A program made the translations under genes and the position numbers. Below the pieces are notes generated by a model. It did not search any database and was not told the DNA's origin. It saw only the letters and a list, made by a program, of their open reading frames with translations. Of a DNA stretch of 64,000 nucleotides, positions 11,140-21,484 are shown in pieces. This stretch comes from Endomychus coccineus (Eukaryota > Arthropoda > Insecta > Coleoptera > Endomychidae). Numbering within the stretch: the first letter of the stretch is position 1; each line of letters starts with the position of its first letter. The stretch covers positions 275,200,742-275,264,741 of the forward strand of contig OY294067.1 in assembly GCA_958510875.1 (NCBI GenBank), in the 5' to 3' direction.

Positions 11140-11390
11140 TTCAAATTGTAATCAGCCATAAATTACTCTTTCACACACAACCGATCCAATGTTTTCTGCA
11201 GTTTTAATTGGATCTTAAAACACAAGTCGGCTGCAGACGCATTTCATTAATCGAAATCATCTATTCTTTTCTAAATTACATGGAAACACTAATTCACATT
11301 TTGATAAAGACAATAAACATTGTCGAAACGTCAAACAGAATTTTTATTTAATTTTCAGTATATATACGAACCAATATACCAAGAAAACAT
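11140..11390 (+). mobile_element. PLE-C tail with degenerate hammerhead
   Basis: This segment recurs inverted at 25,610-25,830 and direct at 26,080-26,290 (shared words CAATGTTTTCTGCAG, GCAGACGCATTTCATTAAT and ACATGGAAACACT). At 11,304-11,335 it holds TTGATAAAGACAAT, a loop, ATTGTC and GAAACGTC. That is a hammerhead skeleton with stem II GACAAT/ATTGTC intact but box 1 mutated (CTGANGA reads TTGATAA). It ends shortly before the (TA)n tract at about 11,397. I infer the 3' end of a third PLE family. No coding part is attached. Confidence 0.6.
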
Positions 11391-11410
11391 ACAAATATAT
11401 ATATATATAT

Positions 11411-12258
11411 ATATATATGTTTCTTCTTAGGTTCTCGCGGACGTAATGTGTAGAACTGGATTCTCGGGTATTGATCCGCGTTGTGTGGTTTCGGTCCTCA
11501 AAAGGACCAATTTCACGACGTTTCGGCAAAGTCGCATTTGCCATCTTCAGGTGATTCGACCGTAGAGTCTGGAAAATCTAGGCGAACTGACGCTTACTTG
11601 GAGGGACAGGTATTTATATCCCCCGTTATGTTTGACCTTTGGACTTTCGAACTATTTCACGCTTGGTTGATTTCTACGTGTTTGGATCCGAGTGACACGT
11701 TTGGATGACGTCATTGCGACGCTGGAATCAGCCGGAAAGTTTCCGTGACCTGTTGCACGTGCACTGGATATCACGTTCTCTCTTGTTTTTGGTTTTATCT
11801 TCCGACTTTCTAAAGCGGGTTTCCATGTTGCTGGTAATCTTAGTCCGTCATCTCGTTTGTTAAGACTATGTGGACGTTTCTCGATCTCTATTGCCTCCCT
11901 GGTTATTCTGGTGTAGAAGTGTTCAATGTTGGCTAGAGTCTTTGTGCCGCTAGAGTTGATCATATGGCCAGTACTTCTTACATGTTCAGCTAGTGAAGAC
12001 GTGGTTTCGTTTTTCGACACAGCGTTTGCATGTTCAGTCTTTCGCACATCAATGCGTCTGTTGGTCTGCCCGATGTATGTCTTTTCACAATTACCACATG
12101 GCACCTCGTACACTCCTTGGCATTCTAGAGGAATTCTGTCTTTTGGATTCCGAAGAACATTTTTGATTTTCCTATCTGTTGTGAAGGTTGTTTTGATATC
12201 ATGACGGCTCAGTATTTTGCAGATTTTGTCAGTTGTGCCTTTTATGTAAGGTAGAAAC
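11411..12258 (-). pseudogene. Inverted 3' copy of PLE-B (GIY-YIG part and 3' UTR)
   Basis: On the minus strand it reads FLPYIKGTTDKICKIL, then the GIY-YIG core GVYEVPCGNCEKTYIGQTN, to the stop at 11,652, then the 3' untranslated part with a hammerhead. The reading frame is intact, but the RT is absent because the copy begins in the RT-to-endonuclease linker. An antisense read-through of the neighbouring unit extends its frame to 12,593. That extension is a product of the junction and not a real N-terminus. Confidence 0.9.
11513..11554 (-). ncRNA. Hammerhead ribozyme motif (PLE-B type)
   Basis: Inverted twin of the motif at 14,390-14,431. Stem I is TCAC/GTGA, box 1 is CTGAAGA, stem II is GGCAAA/TTTGCC, box 2 is GAA, then ACGTC before the predicted cut. 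Length is 42 nt. Box 1 fits the CTGANGA rule. As in PLE-A there is one extra T before stem II and stem III is only the palindrome ACGT, so efficient cleavage may need a dimer. Confidence 0.8.
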
Positions 12259-14292
12259 ATAGGCCCTGTCAAAGTTGTCCATAACTTATCCGACCATTCT
12301 TTGAATAAGGCCTCCATGGATGTCCTTGCTAAAGGTTTTAACTTCGCTATTGCACCGGCACGCATTCCATTGGAAGACATCATTTGCAACGTGGAATCTG
12401 CTATAACTTCGCTGCAGGATAAAAGTGAAGCAGAGATTATTCGCCAAGATGTGTCGCGTATTCTACGAACCTCGAAGCCACCTAAAAGGAACATTTCACA
12501 CGACGAGTTCCTAGCACTGAAAGCTTTTCGAGAGAACGAAAGCATCATCATCCTACCAGAAGATAAAGGAAATGCAACCGTTGTCATGAACACAAATGAC
12601 TACAGAACCAAGATGGCTGCGCTATTGGACGATCCGACTTACAAGAAGATTAGGTCTGATCCCACTACATATCTAGAGAAAACAACGAAAGCGAAAATCA
12701 AGGCATCTCCTATCGACCCTAAGTTACAGTTACATCTCATTCCAAGAGAAAAATCATCCAGATGTCCGAAACTGTATGGTCTCCCAAAAATACACAAGGC
12801 AGCAGTACCTCTGAGACCAATAGTAAGCTCTATCGGCTCACCATCACATGCATTAGCAAGATTCCTAGCCAAGAAGTTACAACCGCACGTTGAGACAGCA
12901 TCATCGTACGTGAGGAACGCGGAACACTTTATCGAACTTCTAGATATGCAAATAGTAGGACCTGACGACATATTAGTAAGCTTCGACGTAGCATCCTTGT
13001 TCACACAAGTACCCATAAACGAAGCCCTAGAGATCATCCAACATAAATACAAACCGGAAGGATACATTATTGACTTGGCCAAACACTGTGTAGCCAATAC
13101 TTACTTTATGTACGAGGGACAGCGATATAGGCAAATCGAAGGAGCACCGATGGGATCACCAATCTCACCAGTGATCGCAAATCTTTTCATGGAGGATTTT
13201 GAAATTAAAGCTCTTAACACAGCGCAACTAAAACCCAAACTTTGGCTCAGATATGTAGATGATATTTTCGTTATTTGGCCACATGGAGAAGGACAACTAA
13301 GAGGGTTTCTCGATCACCTGAATGGAATCCATGATCGGATAAAATTCACAATAGAAGCCGAAGAGAACAACCAATTACCATTTCTAGATGTTTTGGTAAC
13401 AAAGAAAACTGACGGCAGTTTGGGACATACAGTATTCAGAAAAAAGACCCACACGAACCGATATTTGAATAGTAACTCGCATCACCATCCATCCCAGCTA
13501 CAATCAGTCGTAAATACCCTCATGACAAGGTCAAAACGTCTCGCTGATGCGGAGAACTTCGATGGAGAAATGGAAACCATCCGAACAGCCCTTAGGATGA
13601 ATGGCTATTCAAGAAAACAGATTCATAACTCTCAACGCAAAAATGAGAAGGATGTCAACAATGAAGATCAACCAGTGGGAAACGCTTTTCTACCTTACAT
13701 AAAAGGCACAACTGACAAAATCTGCAAAATACTGAGCCGTCATGATATCAAAACAACCTTCACAACAGATAGGAAAATCAAAAATGTTCTTCGGAATCCA
13801 AAAGACAGAATTCCTCTAGAATGCCAAGGAGTGTACGAGGTGCCATGTGGTAATTGTGAAAAGACATACATCGGGCAGACCAACAGACGCATTGATGTGC
13901 GAAAGACTGAACATGCAAACGCTGTGTCGAAAAACGAAACCACGTCTTCACTAGCTGAACATGTAAGAAGTACTGGCCATATGATCAACTCTAGCGGCAC
14001 AAAGACTCTAGCCAACATTGAACACTTCTACACCAGAATAACCAGGGAGGCAATAGAGATCGAGAAACGTCCACATAGTCTTAACAAACGAGATGACGGA
14101 CTAAGATTACCAGCAACATGGAAACCCGCTTTAGAAAGTCGGAAGATAAAACCAAAAACAAGAGAGAACGTGATATCCAGTGCACGTGCAACAGGTCACG
14201 GAAACTTTCCGGCTGATTCCAGCGTCGCAATGACGTCATCCAAACGTGTCACTCGGAGCCAAACACGTAGAAATCAACCAAGCGTGAAATAG
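12259..14292 (+). CDS. Penelope-like element polyprotein: RT + GIY-YIG nuclease
   Basis: A single uninterrupted frame of about 677 codons runs from the junction (VHNLSDHSLNKAS, then VLAKGFNF) to the stop at 14,292. Counting from the TTG at 12,301: YGLPKIHKAAVPLRPIVS near residue 160, RT motif A SFDVASLF near 226, motif B EGAPMGSPISPVIANLF near 281, catalytic YVDD near 318, and LPFLDVLV with HHHPSQ near 355-400. The GIY-YIG endonuclease has GVYEV near 509, TYIGQTNRR near 521, and conserved E/N residues in EAIEIEKRP and LNKRDDGL. All catalytic motifs look intact. The frame lacks a plausible start because the element is 5' truncated at the inverted junction. In this family the RT copies RNA into the target and GIY-YIG cuts it. 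Expression from this locus is uncertain. Confidence 0.93.
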   Translation: MGPVKVVHNLSDHSLNKASMDVLAKGFNFAIAPARIPLEDIICNVESAITSLQDKSEAEIIRQDVSRILRTSKPPKRNISHDEFLALKAFRENESIIILPEDKGNATVVMNTNDYRTKMAALLDDPTYKKIRSDPTTYLEKTTKAKIKASPIDPKLQLHLIPREKSSRCPKLYGLPKIHKAAVPLRPIVSSIGSPSHALARFLAKKLQPHVETASSYVRNAEHFIELLDMQIVGPDDILVSFDVASLFTQVPINEALEIIQHKYKPEGYIIDLAKHCVANTYFMYEGQRYRQIEGAPMGSPISPVIANLFMEDFEIKALNTAQLKPKLWLRYVDDIFVIWPHGEGQLRGFLDHLNGIHDRIKFTIEAEENNQLPFLDVLVTKKTDGSLGHTVFRKKTHTNRYLNSNSHHHPSQLQSVVNTLMTRSKRLADAENFDGEMETIRTALRMNGYSRKQIHNSQRKNEKDVNNEDQPVGNAFLPYIKGTTDKICKILSRHDIKTTFTTDRKIKNVLRNPKDRIPLECQGVYEVPCGNCEKTYIGQTNRRIDVRKTEHANAVSKNETTSSLAEHVRSTGHMINSSGTKTLANIEHFYTRITREAIEIEKRPHSLNKRDDGLRLPATWKPALESRKIKPKTRENVISSARATGHGNFPADSSVAMTSSKRVTRSQTRRNQPSVK

Positions 14293-14389
14293 TTCGAAAG
14301 TCCAAAGGTCAAACATAACGGGGGATATAAATACCTGTCCCTCCAAGTAAGCGTCAGTTCGCCTAGATTTTCCAGACTCTACGGTCGAA

Positions 14390-14431
14390 TCACCTGAAGA
14401 TGGCAAATGCGACTTTGCCGAAACGTCGTGA
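14390..14431 (+). ncRNA. Hammerhead ribozyme motif (PLE-B type)
   Basis: Lies about 100 bp after the PLE stop codon. Stem I TCAC (14,390-14,393) pairs with GTGA (14,428-14,431). CTGAAGA comes next, then stem II GGCAAA-TGCGAC-TTTGCC, then GAAACGTC. The downstream TACCCGAGAATCC resembles the CCGAGAAT that follows PLE-A ribozymes. A short ORF 14,400-14,828 overlaps it by chance and runs into the TA repeat. Confidence 0.82.
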
Positions 14432-14491
14432 AATTGGTCCTTTTGAGGACCGAAACCACACAACGCGGATCAATACCCGAGAATCCAGTTC

Positions 14492-14493
<2 letters not shown>

Positions 14494-14548
<55 letters not shown>
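14494..14548. repeat. (TA)n microsatellite
   Basis: About 27 TA units directly after the PLE-B 3' end (GTTCTACA). A similar tract at about 11,397-11,416 borders the inverted copy. It is either the target or an end product of the insertion. Confidence 0.95.
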
Positions 14549-14556
<8 letters not shown>

Positions 14557-14940
14557 CCTGCTTCATTGAGAAACATTATGAAGTGTTTTTTCAGGAACAT
14601 AGTTTGTTGCACAGTTATGAAACTCGTCATAAACACAATCTCTTACAAGACCAAACTGCACTAACTCAGATCTATAGAACCACGAAATACGAATCGATCA
14701 GAATTTATAACCATGTTCCGAAAAATTTAAGGAATCTCGATTACAGGAGTTTTAAAAACACACTAAAATCACGTCTCATAGAAAAATGTTATTATTCCAA
14801 ATCAGAATATTTTAATACTCAGCTATAACTATTTAAATATATATGTAGATTTATCTCAATTATGTACCTATCTGTCCTGAAGCATTCTATACCATATTTC
14901 TCTTGGTCTCATGAATAAAGATTACTTATTATTATTATTA
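14549..14940 (+). mobile_element. LINE 3' end with (TTA)n tail
   Basis: The frame 14,560-14,828 reads HSYETRHKHNLL, then TTKYESIRIYNHVPKNLRNL and FKNTLKSRLIEKCYYS, the C-terminus of a Jockey/CR1-like LINE (family words Y-x-T-R, S-x-x-x-Y-N-x-I/V-P and F-K). After the stop at 14,828 come about 90 bp of 3' UTR ending ATGAATAAAGATTACTTA and a TTA repeat at about 14,918-14,940, a typical LINE tail. The 5' side is cut by the (TA)n/PLE insertion. Confidence 0.8.
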
Positions 14941-15369
14941 TAATAGATGTAAGAACAAGCTAAAATGCTTGCGTTTAGGCAACAACAAATGTATGAATTT
15001 CTTTTTCTGCTATTACATTATAGATTTTGGGTTATTCGAAGCAGAATATGATTTTAGTGACAAATCTACACTTAATGTCATATCTTACGAAATAATTGTT
15101 TATTGTTGAATAAGTAAACGACAATTCAATACAATTTTTGGTTGAACAATTAACACCAATGGTTGTGTGTCGTTAGAGTGAACCTACTAACAAATTATTG
15201 TTAGTAAGCTTTGATAACTTTCGGCCCTAATTTTTTTAATAGAAGAGAATGATTATCATTATTCCATTATAGCCACAGTTGATGTGTTAACTTCAGAATT
15301 GTCGAACACCACCAGAAACGATCTGTCTTATTCAAAAAAATCTAATTTGCTTATGTTACAAGCGCTTAA
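14941..15369. other. AT-rich spacer
   Basis: No coding similarity or repeat structure recognised. Confidence 0.4.
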
Positions 15370-15370
15370 G

Positions 15371-15404
<34 letters not shown>

Positions 15405-15583
15405 GATTTATTAACGGTTCAATTACCATGTACATTAGTATATAAAAGTTTATAAAGGTAACCTAACTTATCACAAAAAAATTTAAAAAAAATTAAAAAA
15501 AAAGAAAATCATCTACACTAAACTACAAACTACACAATCACAGAACAAGAACAGATCCCCAATGAGCAGAGCGCGACCCCTCC
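15370..15583 (-). mobile_element. 3' UTR and (TA)n tail of the 15.6-17.8 kb LINE
   Basis: On the minus strand the LINE stop at 15,584 is followed by about 180 bp, then GTTAATAAATCG and a TA run of about 31 bp (15,373-15,403). The AATAAA plus microsatellite arrangement marks the 3' end of this LINE family. Confidence 0.7.
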
Positions 15584-17809
15584 TCACATCAAATGCAATA
15601 GTCTAACATCCGACTTGAATCTGTATAATGTAGAGCCGAAGAAATTTAAGGATTCACAATCTGCAACGGCACTAGACATCCTACTCAAAGACAAGAATGC
15701 ACTATAGTTGGTTCTACAAAAAGGTGCCATAAGCAATGGGTTCTTTCTCACAGTACAAGCTGGTGTTCGAAAAGAGAACATTTCCAAGACCGCAGCAGAA
15801 TCGATTTCAAAATTTAAAACCTTATATACAAAGCAAAGGTCGAAGTAAGTACGTCTGACATTTAAATGCTGAAGACCAAAATATTTAAGTATATTTACAT
15901 AGGAGGTATTCTTATAATCAATATGTGATTTGAAACATAAGTATCTCACAAATTTTCTTTGGACATTTTCAATCCGTTCAATATGAACAATATATCCTGG
16001 AGACCAAATAACTGAGCAGTACTCGAGTATCGAGCGTACTAAACTATTATATAAAATTATCAATGCCCTAATATTTAAAAATTCTTGGGACTGCCTAATA
16101 ATGAAACCAACCATCCTGTTTGCTCTGCCTATAATTGCGTCAATATGTAGGTTATAATTCAGTTTTGAATCGAGGACAACACCGAGATCTTTATAATTGT
16201 CAACTTGTTCTAGAGCATGGCCATGAACAATATACTCATGACAACTTACAATTTTCTTTCTAGAAAACCTCAACATTTTACATTTCGCATAGTTCAATTC
16301 TAGATAGTTCCTGTCACACCAGTCGATAAAGGTGTCTATATCGCTCTGAAGAAGTGAAAAGTCAGATTCATGCTCTATTCTAATGAACAGTTTTAGGTCG
16401 TCGGCAAACAGTAGAAGCTGTGAATACTTTATCACTTCCTTGACATCATTCATATACAATAAGAAGAGAACAGGTCCCAAGTGAAACCCCTGAGGCACGC
16501 CGGATGTCACAGAAATCTCTCTCGAGCCCGCGTCACAAACCCTCACCACCTGACTCCGATCGGTCAAATAAGATCGTAGCCACAATATTAAATTATCACC
16601 TATACCAATCATGTTTAATTTACGTAACAGATGTTCAATGTCGAGGCGATCAAATGCTTTAACTATATCTGTGAAAATACAGTCGACCTCATTGCCAGCT
16701 TCAAGACAATTCGTTACAAAATTTGTGAATATGAACAAATTGGTAGTCGTAGATCTGCCCTTGAAGAAGCCGTGCTGTTCCTCAACGATCATCCTCTTTA
16801 CACTCTCAAACATCCTGTCAGTTACAATTGAATCAAATATTTTAGGAATTACAGAGCAGATACTGATCCCTCTATAATTATCTACAGCCGTACGGTTACC
16901 TTTTTTGTGTAATGGTAGAGTGAAATTAAGCTTCCATCTAGCAGGGTATATAGACAGTTGGAGAGACTTTTCGAACAATAACTTCAGAGGAACAGCAAGC
17001 TGAAGAGCACACGATCTTAGAAATACAGCGCACAAACTGTCTGGTCCTATGGAACTTGAAGCATCTATGTTGTTAATTTTATCAATAATAATATCAACTG
17101 TTATGCTCACAGTATTCAAGTTCACGGCTGCTTGAGGATGTTCGACGAATGACGCATTCCTGGGAAGACTACCCCCGACGTAAACGGCCTCGAAATAGTC
17201 AGCAAACAAGTCAGCAGTATCGCCAGCACCATCTGCCCTGGCTTCTTTCTAAGACATGGCTTTGGGAATACCATTATCGCACTTTTTGGAGTTTACGTAC
17301 TTCCAGAAAGATTTCGGTTCATGAATAATTTTACGTTCAACATCCTCGATGTGTAATCTATTACAAGTATGGGTCGCCACCTTACATTCTCTCCTCAGTG
17401 CAATGAATGCGTCATAATCCTCAATAGATTCTGTGAATTTATACCTCTTATGAGCAATTTTCTTGTTGACTATGAGTGACTTAGTACTTCTGTCGAACCA
17501 TGGAGGAAATCTCCCGATTGGACAAGGAACTTTCTCGTCTATGTAAAAATTAACCGCAGCGAATATTATTTCATAAAAAGCATCCACTGATTCATCAACC
17601 GTCTGAAAATCACCAAGAAAATTCCAATCCACAGAGGCGAGATAACAGTTTATCAAATCATAAGGGGCATATTTGAAATTCAAAGCACCTATACTGAAGC
17701 TATCATCTACTGTGGCAACCACAATTTCACAAATACAAACAGTGAAACAAGGATGGTGCTGATCACACTTTAGAAGCGATAAACATCGATCTACAACAAT
17801 TCGGATCAT
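15584..17809 (-). pseudogene. LINE ORF2: linker + reverse transcriptase, one in-frame stop
   Basis: The longest LINE frame in the window. The linker (17,809-17,249) reads NCYLASVDWNFLG, PPWFDRSTKSL and FWKYVNSKK, typical of the region between endonuclease and RT in Jockey/CR1-like LINEs. A single TAG at 17,249-17,251 is followed in the same frame by 541 codons of RT: LPLHKKGNRTAVDNYRGISI near 100, QHGFFKGRSTTTN near 145, motif A FTDIVKAFD near 180, motif B SGVPQGFHLGPVLFLLYMNDV near 235, catalytic FADD near 270, thumb YKDLGVVLDSKL near 340, and LEYCSVIWSPGY near 395. It ends naturally at 15,584. The endonuclease is missing (5' truncation near 17,809). Apart from that stop I see no break, so the copy is young. 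Confidence 0.9.
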
Positions 17810-18489
17810 TTATTGAAATGATTCGTTCTTTATGAAGCACTTTTGACAAATTGCAATACGGTAGACAGCCTAGCCCTACTTTCTCGAAGAATGCACCTTG
17901 AACCGAAAACGTCAATGTTGTTACATAACAATGCTCTAACTAAACGATGAGGTGGTAGACCCTGTCCCAAGTTAAACTTTGCCCGAAATAATTGCATTTC
18001 CACATGAAGAATCAAGTTGTAGCCCTCATACGTTTGTCAACATATATATATATGTACAGTACAGATACAGAGCATAGCGGCAAAGTCGTGGCGGGCTTGG
18101 CGGAACTAAATGCTGCAACGAGATCGAGAGGGACCACCGAAGAATAGCCCTTATGTAGCAGCGACTTGAGGTCTTACGCGCCCTCAGGCCTTGAGTGGGA
18201 TAAGATACAATCTGACTTTTTATTTGTGGTGCGTCTCGTTGTCAAGGTCGCGCGGGGACCGACAATAATACAAATTAAAACAGTGGCGTCACATCAAAAT
18301 ACTCTTTCCGAACTGCCACTGAATCCTCAGTTATGATTTACGTATGAAGTCATCAGATATCCTTGGAAGAACTGACATTATGTAACACTTGTCAATTTGA
18401 AATGAAGCTCAAGTTTCTAATGTATGGTTGCTCAATGATCTCCATGATTTTTTGACAAGGAAGAAGAAAACTGAAGAAATGAAGGTGAA
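17810..18489. other. Unassigned stretch, partly GC-richer
   Basis: The 17,830-18,015 minus frame is open but not recognised. A short (TA)n sits at about 18,042. From 18,060 to 18,260 the sequence is GC-richer (GGCGGGCTTGGCGG, CGCGCGGGGACC) without an ORF. It may be a fragment of an unknown element. Confidence 0.35.
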
Positions 18490-19125
18490 ATTCTATCATT
18501 TCGTACAAGCATTTCCACTTAATGAGTTTAGTTCGCTTCTGAATTTTGAAATCCTCCTCTCAGAACTGACATAATTTGAAAGGGTAGAAAGATAAGCTGA
18601 TAGGAGAAATTGTTGGTCTAAATATGGAATTAGAGCCATTGAAACTACTTCGTTTCCAATTTTGATTTCCTGAAGATATTCTTGAACATATTGACAGGTG
18701 GTATTCCTCAGGGCAATTTGAACTCTGGATGTAAAACTATAGATTGCTAGTTCTAGTACCCATTTCACATTGCCTAGTTGTTGTCACAATCAAGATTACC
18801 AAAATTATGGAAAATAGTAACATGTGTATGGATTTAGGTCATTTGGATTCATAAAGATTTCCGTTTCTTCATTAACTCTGTTTGTGGATAAAAATATATC
18901 GCATTTATTATTTTCCATGGGAGTAGATACATCAGCCAGAGAACATAGAATGATAAAGGGAGATGGGAAGAAGTATTTATTGATCCTAGAGGGTAAAACA
19001 GAGATGATTTCAGCAGCTAATAAAGCCAAACCAAATATTATGTTCCAAAATATCATCGAATCTGGTTGTTTTCGACGTGGTTTGATCAAGATGGCAATGG
19101 ATGAAGATGTTTGTGTATGTATTTA
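18490..19125 (-). pseudogene. Unrecognised coding-like remnant (repeat family)
   Basis: Two minus-strand frames in the same phase (about 19,120-18,805 and 18,768-18,496) are separated by a short stretch with stops. The first has a hydrophobic segment, FWNIIFGLALLAAEIIS, then a polar part. The second reads TTCQYVQEYLQEIKIGNEVV and MALIPYLDQQFLLSAYL. I do not recognise the protein. The gap starts near a GTAATC and ends with an AACTAG acceptor-like site, but it is too short to call an intron. A partial relative, QEYLWRI-like, lies at 21,235-21,310, so this is probably a repeat. Function unknown. Confidence 0.35.
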
Positions 19126-19269
19126 TGGCTGTTTGAATAGCACAATGGTGATACAGATGTATGGTGGTGTAATTCTATAAGAGATAAATGAATATTTCTT
19201 TGAGTTCACCAATTTCAATTGCTTTTAATTTTTTCTCAATATTTTGATTACCCAAAAGAAAAACCTGTA

Positions 19270-20960
19270 ATGTGCGAAAAACATAGTGTGAGGCAGCGGT
19301 GGAATTTTGAGGAAGGATAAAGGCTTGGACATTTTTCGTGAATGCTTGGAGATTATATAGGCATCAGGAAAGATCTCACTATGCATAGAGTTCCAAATTA
19401 TCGCCGTTTGATAAAGAAATGAAGTCTGGTAGAATGAAGTTCGGTAGGTTTCGAGCTTGGCAATGGAGTGGTGACCAGCTTGAGCTCTTCTAGTTTATTT
19501 AGAGAATAAGGTCAGTAAAGTCAGTTCCAACCTTAGTACGATGAGCGTGTTCTCCCAAAATCTAGTCTTTCAGCACATCGTTGGACAGATTCTAGCAGAT
19601 TGGGATTTTGAATAAGAGTAGGATGCCACACAGGACCAGCGAACTCAAAAAGTAATGTTTAAATAATTTTCAATTAGGATAAATTATTTCTTTACATTTT
19701 CTTGAAATTTTCAAGATATGTGGAGACGAAGAGATCCAAAGTGATGGTAGCTCCGAGGTCGTTTTGACTTTTAACTCAGTCTATAGTATTACGATCTATC
19801 TCATATTGGTGTGAAGGATTAGTTATGCCCATGTGTATTAAAGCCTTGAAATTATATGTAAATCTTCTTGAATTGTGGTATGTTGAGTAATTGGATCACC
19901 GTAAATTTTCTTTTCATCAGTAAAAACAGAGCAATTAGAATGTATGATATGAGGGAGGTCTGATATGTGAATATGAAATAGCAGAGGACCGAGATCTGTT
20001 CCTTGTGGCACTCCATTTGTAACAGGTCTGGATGAAGAATATTTGGCGCTAAGACGGTTGGACAAAAAAGAAACTGTCGATCCATGAAAGCAGGTTACCA
20101 CGTATTCCGTAATGTTCAAACTTCGTTTTGGACATGATGAAAATCGTTCGAAAAATCTGTCTATAAGACATCTACTTTGCATTTAGAATATAATACTTTT
20201 GACCAAAGTTGTCATTACTAATCGCTCAGTAATAAAATCGACTTGCTCAGAAGGAAATATATGTTTGTTTGAAAGGGAAATGCGCATTTTATTGGACACA
20301 ATAGTTTTCGGTATCTTAGATACAAATGGTACAATAAGTTTATAGGGCGATTATTGTCTGGATCTGACTTGCTTCTTTTTCGAATAACGGTGTTATAGCA
20401 GCTGGTAGACAGATATTAGATAAAGTGTGTTGAGGGAGAGAAAGAGATATTATAAGAGAAAGAGGCTTACTGATTTAGAATATTTTGTGTTGTAGAATCA
20501 ATGCTTATTAGTGAGTAGGCATACTTATCAGGGACAACCACAGACAAGTTATCGACAGGTTCAGGGATGAAAACTGAAGATGAAGATGCAAGTAGATCGG
20601 CCACATCTTCAAACGGATAATCTCGTCTAGGGTTTTTGAGTATGCTAACTTTAGAGTTAATTAATTAGATGATCTGATACACTTGTAAGAATAAATTTCT
20701 ATCCGTCGTGTTGATTATTTTGTCTTCAAGAGATTTTTCGTATTTTTATTAAATATTGTTAAATCGTTTGAGCACTTTCTGTGAACCATAAAGTCACTTT
20801 GGAGTTGAGATTTCCTGAATTTTTGCAACACTGTCTCCTTCCTTTTTATCGTGTTTGGTGTGGGTACGACAATCCATGGTTTCGATGCGTTTTGTACGTT
20901 TTTCTTCAGTCTAATATTCCGGAAATGGATACTTATTCTTTCAGAGATTTTCCAAACCAA
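19270..20960 (-). pseudogene. LINE (minus strand), linker to 3' end, decayed
   Basis: Read from 20,960 downward: NASKPWIVVPTPNTIK (endonuclease-RT linker), a DPDNNRPINLL-like first RT block near 20,350, then FEQVDF-like sequence near 20,240. Motif B NGVPQGTDLGPLLFHIHISDLPH lies at 19,980-20,030, and FTDEKKI replaces the FADD box near 19,905. The tail at 19,430-19,280 matches the LINE-1w 3' end (GTGAGATCTTTCC, then TAATCTCCAAGC on the minus strand). Many stops and the altered catalytic box show it is inactive. The C-terminal thumb domain is mostly unreadable. Confidence 0.8.
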
Positions 20961-21234
20961 CTACATTCTGCAACATTTCCAAGGTGAAGTAAAATAATTT
21001 CAAAAAATAATTTATAACATGTCCCAGAAATCAATTTTACGAATAATGGAAATTGACGAGACCTACGCCATTGACATTATTTCGTTCTGAACTCAATGCA
21101 ATTACTGCGTGCAACCTTTGTTCGAATCAGAACCACAGATTTAGAAGAATTTCTTCGTTTCTCATGAATACGTGCTTTAAATTATTATTAAGTGCTCATT
21201 AAATTAATAAACGATCGATTAATTGTCACCATAA

Positions 21235-21484
21235 TTGATGTTAGGTATTAGAGTCATTGAAACTATATCCTCCAGAGATATTCTTGCACCATATTTAAAT
21301 CATGTTGATTTAATTGGCTTAGAGAAGGAACAAAATGGTTTAGAGGTTCCATTTCAAGACCAATTTACTATAATTATGATTCAAATCCGTCTAGTTTTCT
21401 TTCCTGTATTTGCATTCCATCGTATAGGTACGTATAGCATCACACGAATTGTTGAAAAACATGAATTTGAACGTTTTCCTTCTA
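21235..21484. repeat. Second copy of the 18.6 kb unknown repeat
   Basis: GTATTAGAGTCATTGAAAC and GATATTCTTG match GGAATTAGAGCCATTGAAAC and GATATTCTTG at 18,627-18,685, with a gap between them. A 96-codon plus frame (21,235-21,525) spans it, but its end runs into mariner sequence in the wrong frame, so it is not a gene. Confidence 0.4.

Larger units (their letters stand above)
11395..14548. mobile_element. PLE-B composite: inverted 3' copy plus near-complete element
   Basis: The right unit (12,259-14,497, plus) is a Penelope-like element truncated at its 5' end. The left unit (about 11,411-12,258, minus) is an inverted copy of that element's last 810-850 bp. Both units end in (TA)n tracts. 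From the translations of the arms I see one amino-acid difference (I/S in VTRIQTRR versus VTRSQTRR), so they are almost identical and young. The left copy runs about 30 bp further beyond TAGAACTG before its TA run. The junction at 12,258/12,259 joins the PLE N-terminal region directly to the GIY-YIG region of the inverted copy. I see no clear target duplication because both ends are TA repeats. Confidence 0.88.

Noticed and set aside
11926..12204. ORFs inside the PLE-B arms on the opposite strand (also 13,740-14,018 and 12,639-13,097)
   Set aside because: Antisense shadows of the GIY-YIG/RT frame; identical in both arms only because the arms are inverted copies.
14229..14240. TGACGTCA near the PLE-B stop (and inverted at about 11,706) as a CRE
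   Set aside because: Lies within coding sequence (MTSSKR); no promoter context.
14400..14640. ORF with long IYIYIY run
   Set aside because: Translation of (TA)n joining the PLE 3' UTR to a LINE frame by chance.
17830..18015. Open frame upstream of the large LINE as its endonuclease
   Set aside because: No endonuclease motifs and not continuous with the LINE frame at 17,809.
18281..18321. 41-bp CAGTGGCG...GCCACTG as a tiny hAT derivative
   Set aside because: The ends look like hAT termini but no 8-bp duplication is present and the unit is too short to judge.
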